Positions 43,186 through 52,080 of a stretch of DNA of 64,000 nt are shown here, piece after piece. The stretch is from Bryobacteraceae bacterium (lineage in GTDB: Bacteria; Acidobacteriota; Terriglobia; Bryobacterales; Bryobacteraceae): the NCBI GenBank assembly GCA_947458745.1, contig CANGYQ010000004.1:365321-429320 (forward strand), read 5' to 3'. The translations under genes were made by a program, and so were the position numbers. Position 1 is the stretch's first letter; each line of letters starts with the position of its first letter. The notes beneath the pieces are model-generated. The model had not been told where the DNA came from. It did no database searches and saw only the letters and a program-made list of their open reading frames with translations.

Positions 43186-45297
43186 CTAGAACACCTTGCG
43201 GCTTTCCAGGTTGGCCTCAATTTCTTTGCGCGCGCGCCACACCGGACGCATCCGCTTTTGCGACATCAGCGGCAATTGATCCTCAATGTGCTTGGACCCG
43301 GCGCGGGACCAGTTGCCATAGGTCAACAATGCTTCCGCCCGGACGGGGCTGGAGAACTCGACGACGGCGTGATAGCTATCGCCGTGCACGCCTTCTGCTT
43401 TGCCTTGCACAAACGGACCAATATTGACCGTGCGGATGGCACCCAGCATGGACGGCGCGCCGTTGGCCGGGAGATCGAGCGAACCACGACGCAACCGGAT
43501 GGCGTCGCCCCACTTGATGTGCAGTGAGCCGTACTCCGCTTCCAGCTTTCCGGCCGCGGCATCCAGCGCCGCCACCGCCTTGGCCGGATCAGCAAAGCCG
43601 CGCGGCGTGGTCAGCGGCTGGTGTTCATCGGTGGGCACGGCATGGCCGCCGATGGAGCGCAAGCCCGGCCCGGCGTTTTGCATGAAGTGGTAGAACAACA
43701 GCGCACCATCGCTTGTGTTTTCGGTATCGCCATCCCAGGCGGCCAGAATGTCCGCCGCCAGTTTGGCGCGCGCCGAACCTAACTGCTTCGCGTGCGCTAC
43801 CAGGTCCGCCTTGAACTGATCAGCGGTCTCGACGTGGGTTGAAAGCTTCGCGGCCTTCAGATCTTCAAAGCTGAACTTCTCCGGGCGCGACAGGATGCGG
43901 ATGCTGCGCTGGGCCCGGCTGGTGATGCCAGTGGGCGGCGCGGTGTAGGCGGGAAACTTCGCCGGGTCCAGCAGCATCGGGTAGGCCGAGGTCCACGGCG
44001 GATCGTTGGCATTCTGCACAAACCCTGCCTTGGGGTCGATCACTTTAGGTAGGTCTTCGTAAGGATGGATACGGTTCCAGATCAGTGATGAGCGGTCCCC
44101 TTGAATCAGCCCGGACCAGAACTTCGTGTCGCCGGTGGAGCGCTGCGGAATGGCGGCATTGAACAAATAGAGAATGTGGCCGTCACGATCGGCGTAGGTG
44201 GTGTTGAACAGTGGCAGTTGCAAGTCGCGCATGGCGGCCTGGAACTGATCGAGATTCTGGGCCAGGCCCATCTTCCATAGCTGTTCAGCGAGGCGGGGCC
44301 GGTCGAGCGCGGTGACGCGGAGGGCGGCCGTCAAGCCATCCCGCTCCACCACCACGGGACCATGCACGCTGCTCTTCACCGTGAGGGGCTCCTGCTTGAA
44401 GGTGCCGTCGGGCTGGCGAATGCGGATGGTCTGCTGCTCTACTTTGAAAGGCCGCACCTGGCCGTCCAGCACGTAGCCGCCGTCGCGCAATGTCAGCCGG
44501 TAGAGGTCCGCGCCATCAAAGGTGTTGGTGGTCTGGCTCCAGCCCAGATGGTCGTTGAAGCAGAGCCGCAGAGTGGGGAAGCCCACCCAGACGGCGCCCG
44601 AGGAGTTAACGCCGGGGGCCACCAGATGCACCTCGAAATATGTGTGCAGATCGGCCCATTGCAGGTGACTGTTGCTAATCAGCATCGCCTTGCCAGAGGT
44701 GGTGCGCGACGGCGCCAACGCCCAACCATTGGAGCCATGTACTTCGCCCGTGTTGCCCAGGCGGACCATCTGGTTCACCTTCAGCGGGCTGGCGATCCAG
44801 TCAAAGTGGATCACGCGCATGATGTGACCCAACACGTCGGCCGGGGTGAACGGCAGTGCGGCCCGGGCGGGTTCACTCAATTGATCGCGATGTTCGCGCG
44901 CCCAGCCGTTCAGGCCATCAGCGAAAGCTTGCAGCAGGGGCGCGAACTCCGGGCTCTGTTGCGTCGCCCAAAGCTTGGCCCGATCCGGGATGCCGTTGCG
45001 GCGCACCCAACGATCGACTTCAACAAACGATTCATCTCCGCTACGGCTGCTAGATCGCGCCCCGCTGCCATAGAACTCCGCGCCGCGTCCGCGGGCCTGC
45101 ACATAAAGGCGCGTCAGCAGTTCGGCATGCGCTTCCATTTGCGCGTAGCCGTAGGCGTAGAAGAGGCTGGGGTGATCCTTCGCATAGATGTGCGGGATGC
45201 CGAAGCGGTCCCACAGGATCTCCGTTCCCTGGGAGGGCGGAGCGGCGGCCAGGGGCAGTGTGACAGCCAGCGCGGAGAGCAGCAGCGTGCGCAACAT
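43186..45297 (-). CDS. Penicillin-acylase-family N-terminal-nucleophile amidase
   Basis: A 703-residue secreted Ntn hydrolase (signal peptide about 1-18). In this family the precursor is cut so that a serine becomes the N-terminus of the beta chain; here it is Ser189 in VHGSNGWALAPSRT. ILWDRFGIPHIYAKD (alpha chain) and the asparagine in NANDPPW (about 430) are further hallmarks. Substrates of relatives include penicillins, acyl-homoserine lactones and glutaryl amides; the sequence alone does not say which. It is followed on the same strand by the secreted deaminase gene. Confidence 0.92.
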   Translation of the reverse strand: MLRTLLLSALAVTLPLAAAPPSQGTEILWDRFGIPHIYAKDHPSLFYAYGYAQMEAHAELLTRLYVQARGRGAEFYGSGARSSSRSGDESFVEVDRWVRRNGIPDRAKLWATQQSPEFAPLLQAFADGLNGWAREHRDQLSEPARAALPFTPADVLGHIMRVIHFDWIASPLKVNQMVRLGNTGEVHGSNGWALAPSRTTSGKAMLISNSHLQWADLHTYFEVHLVAPGVNSSGAVWVGFPTLRLCFNDHLGWSQTTNTFDGADLYRLTLRDGGYVLDGQVRPFKVEQQTIRIRQPDGTFKQEPLTVKSSVHGPVVVERDGLTAALRVTALDRPRLAEQLWKMGLAQNLDQFQAAMRDLQLPLFNTTYADRDGHILYLFNAAIPQRSTGDTKFWSGLIQGDRSSLIWNRIHPYEDLPKVIDPKAGFVQNANDPPWTSAYPMLLDPAKFPAYTAPPTGITSRAQRSIRILSRPEKFSFEDLKAAKLSTHVETADQFKADLVAHAKQLGSARAKLAADILAAWDGDTENTSDGALLFYHFMQNAGPGLRSIGGHAVPTDEHQPLTTPRGFADPAKAVAALDAAAGKLEAEYGSLHIKWGDAIRLRRGSLDLPANGAPSMLGAIRTVNIGPFVQGKAEGVHGDSYHAVVEFSSPVRAEALLTYGNWSRAGSKHIEDQLPLMSQKRMRPVWRARKEIEANLESRKVF

Positions 45298-45321
45298 GCC
45301 CTTCAGAATAGCGCCCTGCGA

Positions 45322-45352
45322 TCAGCCCCACGCGCAAACGGCAAGGGGCTGA
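45322..45352 (-). terminator. Hairpin without T-run, weak terminator candidate
   Basis: TCAGCCCC (45322-45329) pairs with GGGGCTGA (45345-45352). It lies just after the stop of the histidine-rich gene and before the penicillin-acylase start, where a terminator is expected, but no T-tract follows on the minus strand. Confidence 0.35.
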
Positions 45353-45367
45353 CCGAGGGAGGGAAAG

Positions 45368-45709
45368 CTAGACCAGCGCTACGGCACCGTGATGGTCGCA
45401 GTGGCCGTTGTGTGGGTGGTGCAGGTGGCCGTCCACCAGATAATCGACGTGGTCGCCGTGCGGCACGGCCGGGTGGCCACAATCAGGGCCATGCTGATGC
45501 GCGGCGTCGTGCCCGGCGCAATCGTGCGGGGCGCAATCGGCTGGATTGGCCGGGCCGACTTCCAGGGCGCACTCGTCATAGTGCCCGTCATGCGCATGGT
45601 GCAGGTGTCCGTCATGCAGATAGTCAACGTGGTCGCCGTGCTGCACCGAAGGGTGGCCGCAGCCGGGGCCGTGGGTATGGTCGTGTTGTTCGTGTACGTG
45701 GTGGCTCAT
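45368..45709 (-). CDS. Histidine-rich tandem-repeat metal-binding protein
   Basis: About 113 residues, of which roughly a quarter are histidine. Two tandem repeats of about 40 residues: HGPGCGHPSVQHGDHVDYL (near residue 15) and HGPDCGHPAVPHGDHVDYL (near 75), each followed by DGHLHHxHxGH and a Cys/Asp-rich end. Such density can only reflect binding of Zn, Ni, Co or Cu. No signal peptide, so it acts in the cytoplasm. ATG 45709, with GGAGA upstream on the minus strand, is preferred to an in-frame TTG at 45727. It lies 14 bases after an SmtB-type sensor, which suggests metal-responsive expression and a buffer or chaperone role; that role is inferred. Confidence 0.85.
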   Translation of the reverse strand: MSHHVHEQHDHTHGPGCGHPSVQHGDHVDYLHDGHLHHAHDGHYDECALEVGPANPADCAPHDCAGHDAAHQHGPDCGHPAVPHGDHVDYLVDGHLHHPHNGHCDHHGAVALV

Positions 45710-45723
45710 CGCAAGTTCTCCGT

Positions 45724-46155
45724 TCAAGGTTCTTCGTCAGGGTCGAGTAGAGCTGTCGGGCTGGCCGGCGTTTCGCTGGCGTGGGCCAAGGCGTTGAAGA
45801 CCATTTCGACGATGTGCTGATCGGAGAGGGCGTAGTTAATATGCTTCCCTTGGCGGCGGCGAACAACCAAGTGTTCGCTGCGCAAGATGCGGAGCCGTTG
45901 CGAAATCGTCGAGAGCTCTTCCTGGGTGGCGGCGGCAATTTCGGTGACGCACGCCTCGCCTTGACTCAAGAGCGCGAGGATTCGCAAGCGGGACACATCT
46001 CCGACGGCCCGAAAAATGCGGGCGGCCCGGTCGAGCGAAACTTCATTGACGACCGGTTTGCGGATCGGCCGGTGCGCGTGGTCGGCAGTGGTGCAAGCCG
46101 GCCCCGGCGGTTGAGGCGGGGGCACGCGTCCGGGTTTGGTTGCTGTCTTCAACAC
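45724..46155 (-). CDS. ArsR/SmtB-family metal-responsive repressor
   Basis: About 143 residues. The winged helix is DVSRLRILALLSQGEACVTEIAAATQEELSTISQRLRILRSEHLVVRRRQGKHINYAL in parts. The last helix reads SDQHIVEMVFNALAHASE: D-x-H-(10)-H-x-x-E, the exact spacing of the alpha-5 zinc site of Synechococcus SmtB and of CzrA, so it most likely senses Zn (or Co/Ni) and releases DNA on binding. Start uncertain: GTG 46155 gives an N-terminal extension comparable with SmtB; the frame is open to 46347. It is cotranscribed with the histidine-rich protein and divergent from the HAD gene. Confidence 0.9.
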   Translation of the reverse strand: MLKTATKPGRVPPPQPPGPACTTADHAHRPIRKPVVNEVSLDRAARIFRAVGDVSRLRILALLSQGEACVTEIAAATQEELSTISQRLRILRSEHLVVRRRQGKHINYALSDQHIVEMVFNALAHASETPASPTALLDPDEEP

Positions 46156-46159
46156 TTGA

Positions 46160-46178
46160 ACAACTCTGCAACTGTTGT
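46160..46178. promoter_or_regulatory. Possible SmtB-type operator
   Basis: ACAAC (46160-46164) and GTTGT (46174-46178) form an inverted repeat with a 9-base spacer, inside a longer imperfect palindrome (TGAACAAC ... GTTGTAG). It sits immediately upstream of the proposed start of the SmtB-like gene, where autoregulatory operators of this family lie. The match to the 12-2-12 consensus is partial. Confidence 0.35.
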
Positions 46179-46306
46179 AGCATACGTGCCGCCGCTGATC
46201 AAGAGGGAACTCCACTCTGAGCCGCAACCAGCAGGAGCAGACGACTCCCGTAGCGGGCACTCGCGCGGATTCGCGGCCCCGCCCGGCCCGATGGTCAAAT
46301 AGAAAG

Positions 46307-46945
46307 GTGCCCACCGCCTTCTTGTTTGACCTCGATGGGGTCATCATCGATTCGATGCCGCTTCACATCCGCGCCTGGGAGGTGTATCTGGAGCGCCACC
46401 AGATTTCGCCCGCCGAACTGCGGGGGCGCATGCTGGGGAAGCATAATCCGGAGCTGGTCCGGTTCTTTTGGGGGGAGCATCTCGGCGAAGCGGAAGTGGT
46501 GGCGCATGGGCAGGCCAAGGAAGCGCTCTACCGCGAGATGATGACGCCGGTGTTTGAAGAATATGTGGTGCCGGGTGCGGTCGAGTTTATCCGGAGCAGC
46601 TCGCAACGCAAGGCGATCGGCTCCAATGCCGAGATTCCCAACATTGAGTTCACCATCCGCCGGGCGGGCATTGCGGAAGCGTTTGAGACGGTGGTGAGCG
46701 GCGATCACGTTGAGCGCGCCAAGCCGCACCCAGACGTCTATCTGAAGGCCGCCAGCTTGCTGGGGATGCGGCCGGACGAGTGCATTGTGTTTGAAGATTC
46801 ACCCACCGGAGTGACGGCCGCGCGGGCTGCCGGAATGCGGGTGGTGGGGGTGGATACGGGCCGGGTGGGCCTGGAGAATGTGGATGTCCGCGTAAGTGAC
46901 TTTACTGACCCGGCCTTGCGCCCGTGGCTGGAGGCCAACGTCTAA
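46307..46945 (+). CDS. HAD-superfamily phosphatase, beta-phosphoglucomutase-like
   Basis: A 212-residue HAD-IA hydrolase. Motif I FLFDLDGVIIDS has the nucleophilic aspartate; motif II is the serine in IGSNAE; the lysine of ERAKPHPDVYL is motif III and CIVFEDSPTGVTAA motif IV. It resembles beta-phosphoglucomutases and sugar phosphatases, substrate not decidable. GTG start at 46307. Its stop is one base before the ATG of the oxidoreductase gene, so they are cotranscribed. Confidence 0.9.
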   Translation: MPTAFLFDLDGVIIDSMPLHIRAWEVYLERHQISPAELRGRMLGKHNPELVRFFWGEHLGEAEVVAHGQAKEALYREMMTPVFEEYVVPGAVEFIRSSSQRKAIGSNAEIPNIEFTIRRAGIAEAFETVVSGDHVERAKPHPDVYLKAASLLGMRPDECIVFEDSPTGVTAARAAGMRVVGVDTGRVGLENVDVRVSDFTDPALRPWLEANV

Positions 46946-46946
46946 A

Positions 46947-48536
46947 ATGTCTCAACGATTTGATGTAGCGATTATCGGCGGCGGCCACAACGGCCTGATC
47001 TGTGCCGCGTATCTGGCCCAGGCGGGCCGCAGCGTCGTCGTGCTGGAACGGCGCGAACTGGTGGGTGGCTGCGCGGTCACTGAAGAGCTGTGGCCCGGCT
47101 ACAAGGTTTCCACCGCCGCCTACCTGTCGTCGCTGATGCAGCAGAAGATTGTCGACGACCTCGACCTGCCGCGCTTTGGCTACCACGTCGACCCCAAGGA
47201 CCCATCATTTTTCTCGGCCTTCCCCGATGGCCGCCACTTGTTCATGTGGGGTGATGAGCGCCAAACGCTGGCCGAGATCGCCAAGTTCTCGCCGCGGGAT
47301 GCCGAGACGTTCCCCAAGTTTGAGGCCTACATTGAGCGGCTGGCGAAGGTGGTGGAAGGCCTGCTGCTGACCACGCCGCCCGAGTTTCCACCCTCGGGTA
47401 TTGGCGACTTCGTCGATTGGCTGAAGCTGATGGGCAAGCTCCGCGGCTTGAGCCGCGATGAGATCGTAGGTTTGGTGAAGATCTTCACGCAGTCTGCTTC
47501 CGACCTGCTGGACGACTGGTTTGAGAGCGAGCAGGTGAAGGTCACCCTCGCCACCGATGGCGTGATCGGTGCCAATGGGGGCCCCAAGTCCCCGGGCACG
47601 GCCTACATTCTGCTGCACCACTGCATGGGCGGCGTGGGTGGCAAGCGCGGACTGTGGGGCTTCGTGCGGGGCGGCATGGGCGGCGTCTCCAACGCCATTG
47701 CCGGCGCGGCGCGGAACCTTGGGGTGCAGATCCGCACCAATGCCGGCGTGGAGCGCATCATGGTGGAGAATGGCCGGGCGCGTGGTGTGGTGCTGGAGGG
47801 CGGCGAAGAGATCGCGGCGTCGATTGTCGCCTCCAATGCCGACCCGAAGGTGACCTTCCTGCGGCTGGTGGAACCCAAGCACCTGGACGAGGAGTTTCTG
47901 GGATCGATCAACCGCTTCCGGATCGAAGGCACGTCGGCCAAGATCAACGTCGCCGTCAAGGGGTTGCCTAACTTTCTGGCCTTCCCGGGCGCGCCCGGGC
48001 CGCAGCATAAGGCCACCATGCACATCTGCCCGTCGATTGAGTATGTGGAACGGGCCTGGGACGACGCCAAGTACGGCCGCCCGTCTCAGCGGCCGCTGCT
48101 GGAACTCACCTGCCCCACGATGTATGACCCGTCGCTCGCCCCGGCGGGCCATCACATCCTGGGCATCTTCCTGCAATATGCGCCTTACACCTTGTCCGGC
48201 GGCGAAACGTGGGACAACTTGCGGGAGCCTTTTGGTGATCGCGTGTTCGACATCATCGAAGAGTACGCGCCCGGCTTCAAGAGCCAGGTGGTCCACCGCC
48301 AGGTGCTGAGCCCGTATGACCTGGAGAAGCGCTTCGGCATCACCGGCGGCAACATCTTCCATGGCGAAATGAGCCTGGACCAGATGTTCGTCATGCGTCC
48401 GGTGGCCGGCTGGGCACGGCACCGCACGCCAGTGGAGAAGCTCTACCTATGCGGTTCAGGCGCACACCCGGGCGGCGGCGTGATGGGCGCACCGGGTCAC
48501 AATTGCGCGCGGGAGATTTTGAAGGACGGTCGGTAG
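46947..48536 (+). CDS. FAD-dependent oxidoreductase, PYROXD2/phytoene-desaturase-like
   Basis: A 529-residue flavoprotein of the carotenoid-desaturase branch. VAIIGGGHNGLICAAYLAQAGRSVVVLE is the FAD dinucleotide fold at the N-terminus, GGMGGVSNAIAGAARNLGVQIRTNAGVERI the substrate-domain block, and LYLCGSGAHPGGGVMGAPG the C-terminal FAD motif. PYROXD2-type proteins are widespread and of unknown activity; there are no carotenoid genes around, so a desaturase of carotenoids is unlikely. ATG 46947 is chosen because the upstream extension lies inside the HAD gene. Followed by a strong palindrome before the convergent S9 peptidase. Confidence 0.88.
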   Translation: MSQRFDVAIIGGGHNGLICAAYLAQAGRSVVVLERRELVGGCAVTEELWPGYKVSTAAYLSSLMQQKIVDDLDLPRFGYHVDPKDPSFFSAFPDGRHLFMWGDERQTLAEIAKFSPRDAETFPKFEAYIERLAKVVEGLLLTTPPEFPPSGIGDFVDWLKLMGKLRGLSRDEIVGLVKIFTQSASDLLDDWFESEQVKVTLATDGVIGANGGPKSPGTAYILLHHCMGGVGGKRGLWGFVRGGMGGVSNAIAGAARNLGVQIRTNAGVERIMVENGRARGVVLEGGEEIAASIVASNADPKVTFLRLVEPKHLDEEFLGSINRFRIEGTSAKINVAVKGLPNFLAFPGAPGPQHKATMHICPSIEYVERAWDDAKYGRPSQRPLLELTCPTMYDPSLAPAGHHILGIFLQYAPYTLSGGETWDNLREPFGDRVFDIIEEYAPGFKSQVVHRQVLSPYDLEKRFGITGGNIFHGEMSLDQMFVMRPVAGWARHRTPVEKLYLCGSGAHPGGGVMGAPGHNCAREILKDGR

Positions 48537-48543
48537 AACTTAA

Positions 48544-48606
48544 CCCCATGCGTCAGCTTGGGGCTGGTTCCGGATAAGTGAAAAAGCCCCAAGCTGACGC
48601 ATGGGG
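48544..48606. repeat. 22-bp perfect inverted repeat between convergent genes
   Basis: Arms at 48544-48565 and 48585-48606 are perfect reverse complements, separated by 19 bases. The arm core is ATGCGTCAGCTTGGGGC. On the plus strand the second arm is preceded by GAAAAAG; no T-run follows on either strand, so it is not a canonical terminator although it could act on both strands. A different sequence family from the elements at 277, 13397 and 17425, but in the same kind of site. Confidence 0.8.
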
Positions 48607-48632
48607 CTAGTCGGGCACGAACGGTGGCAACG

Positions 48633-50978
48633 CTACTTTTTGCCCTTGGCGGCCACGGGCTCCAGTGCGACGCCGATGGTCGAGTCGAACAGCTTCAGGA
48701 TGCGTTTGTATTCGTCGGCCCAGCTGGTGGGCTGGACGAAGCCGTGGTCTTCGACGGGGTAGCTTGCGAACTCCCAGTTTTCTTTGCGCAGTTCGATCAG
48801 CTTCTGCACCAGGCGCACACTGTCCTGGTAGTGGACGTTGACGTCCACCATGCCGTGCGCGATCAGCAGCGCACCCTTCAGCCCGGCGGCGTGGTAGATG
48901 GGTGAGGAGCGTTTGTAGGCCTCCTGGTCCTTCTGCGGCAGGTTGAGGATGTTGGCCGTGTAGGGGTGGTTGTAGTGCGCCCAATCGGTGACCGGACGCA
49001 GGGCGGCGCCAGCCTGGAAGACGTCGGGCTGCGTGAACAAGGCCATCAGCGTGATGAAGCCGCCGTAGCTGCCGCCGTAAAGGCCGATGCGCTTGGGGTC
49101 CACGCCATGTTCCTTCACCGCCCACTTCACCGCGTCCACCTGATCGTCCAGGTCCTTGCCGCCCATATAGCGATAGATCCCGGTGCGCCAATCGCGGCCA
49201 TAGCCAGCCGAGCCCCGGTAGTCGAGGTCGAGCACCAGATAGCCACGGTCCCGCAGTAAGTGGTGGAACATGTATTCGCGCGAGTAAGTGGACCAGCGCT
49301 TGTGGGCGTTCTGCAGGTAGCCCGCGCCATGGACGAAGATCACCAGCGGGCCACCCTTTTTCCAGTTGGCGGGCTTATAGATGCGGGCGGGCACCTTGAT
49401 GCCGTCACGGGCCAGGATCTCCACCAGCGGCGGATCGGACCAAGCATACTTGGCGAAGTCGGCGGCGGGTGAGTTGGTGACCTGTTTGCCGTTGATAAAC
49501 AGCTCCGGCGGACGGTTGGTGTAGCCATAGACATCCGCCATGGCGCCATCGGCAGACATGGTGACCTCGTGGCCACCCGGTTCCTTGGTGAGGCGGCGGC
49601 GGTCGCCACCGTCGATGCTCATGGCATATACCTGGCTTTCGGCCGCGCCTGCTTCGGCGGTGGTCAGGTAGAAGACTCGCTTATCGTCGGACAACTTCAC
49701 ATCGCGCACTTCCCATTTGCCAGACGTCAACTGCTTGGGCTGGCCGCCATCGGCGTTGACCGTGTAGACGTGGGCAAAACCATCCTGTTCGGAAACGAAC
49801 CAGACGCGATTCTCTGGCAGGAAGCCGTAGCTGAAGGACATCGGACCGCCCACCCAGGCGTCGTCGTGCATCCTGGCCAGTTCCTTCACCTTGCCAGTGG
49901 CCAGATCGAGAGCGAGCAGCCATTGATCTTTGTTGTCGGCGGCACGGGCGCGCAGGACAGCCTTGCCTTCGTCAGAGAACTGCGGCGCAAACAGTTGCAC
50001 CGGCCGCTCCTTGGTGCTGAACTCCACCCACTGCTGGGCACCGGTCTCGCGGTTGATGACCGCCACCTTCATCAGGGGCTGGTTGTCGCCTACTTTGTCA
50101 CGCGCGGGGATGTCTTCGGTGTAGGCGGATTCAGTGACGAAGTTGGGGACGATGGTGGTCTTGCCGCGGTCACCGGCTTCACGGACCTGGGCAACGATCT
50201 GCTTGCCGTCCGGTGAGAGCATCATCGTCATCACGGAATGGCGCGCGGGCAGGGTCCAGGGCTTGCGGGGATTTTCCTTCTTGTGTTTGGCCTCGGCCTC
50301 TTCGCGCTTCTTGGCGCGCTCTTCGATGACGGCCAGCAGTGCGCGCTCTTCCTTCTTCACCGTCTCCTGGCTGTCGGTGCCCTTCTGTTCGGAGGAGGAT
50401 GAAGCTGCCGCGGCGGCGGCTCCGCGTCCACCACCCAAGCCACCCGCTGGCGGTCCAGCAGCGGGAGCCGCGCCCGGGGCCTGGATATCGGTCAACTGTT
50501 CGATGGTGGCGTCATCGAGCGAGAGTAAGTACAAGTTGGAGCCGCGCTGAAAGGTGATGTGCCGGGCGTCCTGCCAGAAGCGGGCACCGGATTCGGATTC
50601 GCCCGTCCGGGTGACGCGCTTGCGCATCTGCGCCGCGTGGTCGTAGAGATAGATGTCGCCGCCTTCGACAAAGACCGTCGCCGATTTATCCTTCGAGAGT
50701 TCCCCGCCCGTTGGTGGGGCCTGCTTGGCCTCCTCGTCGCTCAGCTTGCGGAGCGCAGTGCCATCGCGGTTGACCGCATACGTTTCATTTTCCGCCAGCA
50801 GCGGGGCTGAGGCTGCCTTCCATTCAAAAAACAGCCGCGACCCATCGCGCGACCAGCGGACACTTTGCGGGGTATGGCCGTAGAGTTCCGGGCCGCGCAT
50901 GATCCAATCCACCGTCAGCGTTGTTTGAGAATTCTGCGCTGTGGCGGCGAAGGCGATCAGAAAGAGGAAGCGTTTCAT
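48633..50978 (-). CDS. Secreted S9-family prolyl-oligopeptidase-like peptidase
   Basis: A 781-residue protein with signal peptide (about 1-15, FAATAQN). Residues about 35-510 form a beta-propeller (WSRDGSRLFFEW, SPDGKQIVAQ repeats, with a low-complexity insert of Gly/Ala and a charged helix near 170-240). The C-terminal alpha/beta hydrolase has the nucleophile in GLYGGSYGGFITL, the aspartate in HGMVDVNVH and the histidine in EDHGFVQP. It should act as a dipeptidyl- or oligopeptidase outside the cytoplasm. It overlaps the alcohol dehydrogenase gene by four bases, the latter being upstream on this strand. Confidence 0.93.
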   Translation of the reverse strand: MKRFLFLIAFAATAQNSQTTLTVDWIMRGPELYGHTPQSVRWSRDGSRLFFEWKAASAPLLAENETYAVNRDGTALRKLSDEEAKQAPPTGGELSKDKSATVFVEGGDIYLYDHAAQMRKRVTRTGESESGARFWQDARHITFQRGSNLYLLSLDDATIEQLTDIQAPGAAPAAGPPAGGLGGGRGAAAAAASSSSEQKGTDSQETVKKEERALLAVIEERAKKREEAEAKHKKENPRKPWTLPARHSVMTMMLSPDGKQIVAQVREAGDRGKTTIVPNFVTESAYTEDIPARDKVGDNQPLMKVAVINRETGAQQWVEFSTKERPVQLFAPQFSDEGKAVLRARAADNKDQWLLALDLATGKVKELARMHDDAWVGGPMSFSYGFLPENRVWFVSEQDGFAHVYTVNADGGQPKQLTSGKWEVRDVKLSDDKRVFYLTTAEAGAAESQVYAMSIDGGDRRRLTKEPGGHEVTMSADGAMADVYGYTNRPPELFINGKQVTNSPAADFAKYAWSDPPLVEILARDGIKVPARIYKPANWKKGGPLVIFVHGAGYLQNAHKRWSTYSREYMFHHLLRDRGYLVLDLDYRGSAGYGRDWRTGIYRYMGGKDLDDQVDAVKWAVKEHGVDPKRIGLYGGSYGGFITLMALFTQPDVFQAGAALRPVTDWAHYNHPYTANILNLPQKDQEAYKRSSPIYHAAGLKGALLIAHGMVDVNVHYQDSVRLVQKLIELRKENWEFASYPVEDHGFVQPTSWADEYKRILKLFDSTIGVALEPVAAKGKK

Positions 50979-51925
50979 GACGTGAGTAAGACCTTCAGTA
51001 TGCCTTTCCGGGAAGCGAATGTGAATGCGCGGGGAGCCTCACTTAAGGGCAGGCGTCCCACAATCATGTCCGCAGTATTGATTTTGTTGGCCGCGAGCAA
51101 CTTCAGGGCCGGCTCAAAGCGGCCACAGCGCGACCCGACGAGCGCAATCTCATTCACGATCACGGGTGCCATATCGATGGAGACCTTCCCGTGTACGGTT
51201 GACTTACATACGACAGTACCGCGCGGTTGGGTCATGCTGACCGCCGATGCCAGGCCCTCGGCTGAGCCGGTAGCGTCCACCACCCAACGGTAGCGGGAGG
51301 CGGGCAGCTTCTTGGCGATCTCGCCGGTGACTCCGGCCTTTTCGGCGATCTTCAGTTTGTCGCGGTGGCGGCCGAATTGGTGCACCTTTGCCCCGTGGAT
51401 GGCAAGGGTTTGCGAGATCAGTAATCCCAGCTTGCCATCACCCAGCACGGCCACTTCGTCCCCTTGGGCGATGGAGCACTGTTCCAGGATCTCGCAGGCA
51501 GCGGCCACGGGTTCGGTGAAGACGGCCCGCTCGTCAGCCATGCCTCGTGGCACTTCGCGAAGATTCTCGACCGGCAGAGTGAGAAATTCGGCGAAAGCTC
51601 CCGGGTGCTTGACGATGCCCAAGACGGTACGGCGGGGGCAATGGCGACCGAGGCCACGGCGGCACCAATCACAGTTGCCACACGCGAGATTGATTTCCCC
51701 GACAACACGCTTGCCGATCCAGTTCCGATCGTCGGCCTCGACCACTTCGGCCACAAATTCATGCCCGGGGCGGCCGGAGAAGTCGTAGTAGCCGCGCATC
51801 AACTCCAGATCGGTATTGCAGATACCACCAACCCGCAGGCGCAGCAGAGCAGTCCCCGGTTTTCGACGGGGTTTGGGGGATTGGCGGACCTCCACCCGGC
51901 CGCCTTCCAGATGAACAGCAATCAC
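50975..51925 (-). CDS. Zinc-dependent alcohol dehydrogenase-family protein
   Basis: A 316-residue medium-chain dehydrogenase. Catalytic-zinc residues are Cys near 36 (GGICNTDLEL) and the pair in GRPGHEFVAEV; the structural-zinc cysteines are in NLACGNCDWCRRGLGRHC. The NAD-binding glycine motif is VLGDGKLGLL. Family members oxidise alcohols or sugars; the compact size and CNTDLELMRGYYDF are typical of a sorbitol/threonine-type branch found in many bacteria. It overlaps the S9 peptidase start by four bases, so the two are coupled, for reasons not evident. Confidence 0.9.
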   Translation of the reverse strand: MIAVHLEGGRVEVRQSPKPRRKPGTALLRLRVGGICNTDLELMRGYYDFSGRPGHEFVAEVVEADDRNWIGKRVVGEINLACGNCDWCRRGLGRHCPRRTVLGIVKHPGAFAEFLTLPVENLREVPRGMADERAVFTEPVAAACEILEQCSIAQGDEVAVLGDGKLGLLISQTLAIHGAKVHQFGRHRDKLKIAEKAGVTGEIAKKLPASRYRWVVDATGSAEGLASAVSMTQPRGTVVCKSTVHGKVSIDMAPVIVNEIALVGSRCGRFEPALKLLAANKINTADMIVGRLPLSEAPRAFTFASRKGILKVLLTS

Positions 51926-52080
51926 AGCTACTTGACCTCCGAAAAATGGGTCGGCAGACCGCTCCTGCGGGTCGCGGCCCGGTACGGCTGGTGTTTAGTT
52001 TGAATCATTTGCGTTTTTCTGACGGGCAGCATTTGGGCTAGCTCCGGTTCCCCAGTCTGCTAGGAGCTTACAATGATTTC

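Noticed and set aside
45368..45709. CRISPR-like spacing of repeats in the histidine-rich gene
   Set aside because: Only two repeats, in frame, coding for protein repeats; no spacer structure or cas genes.
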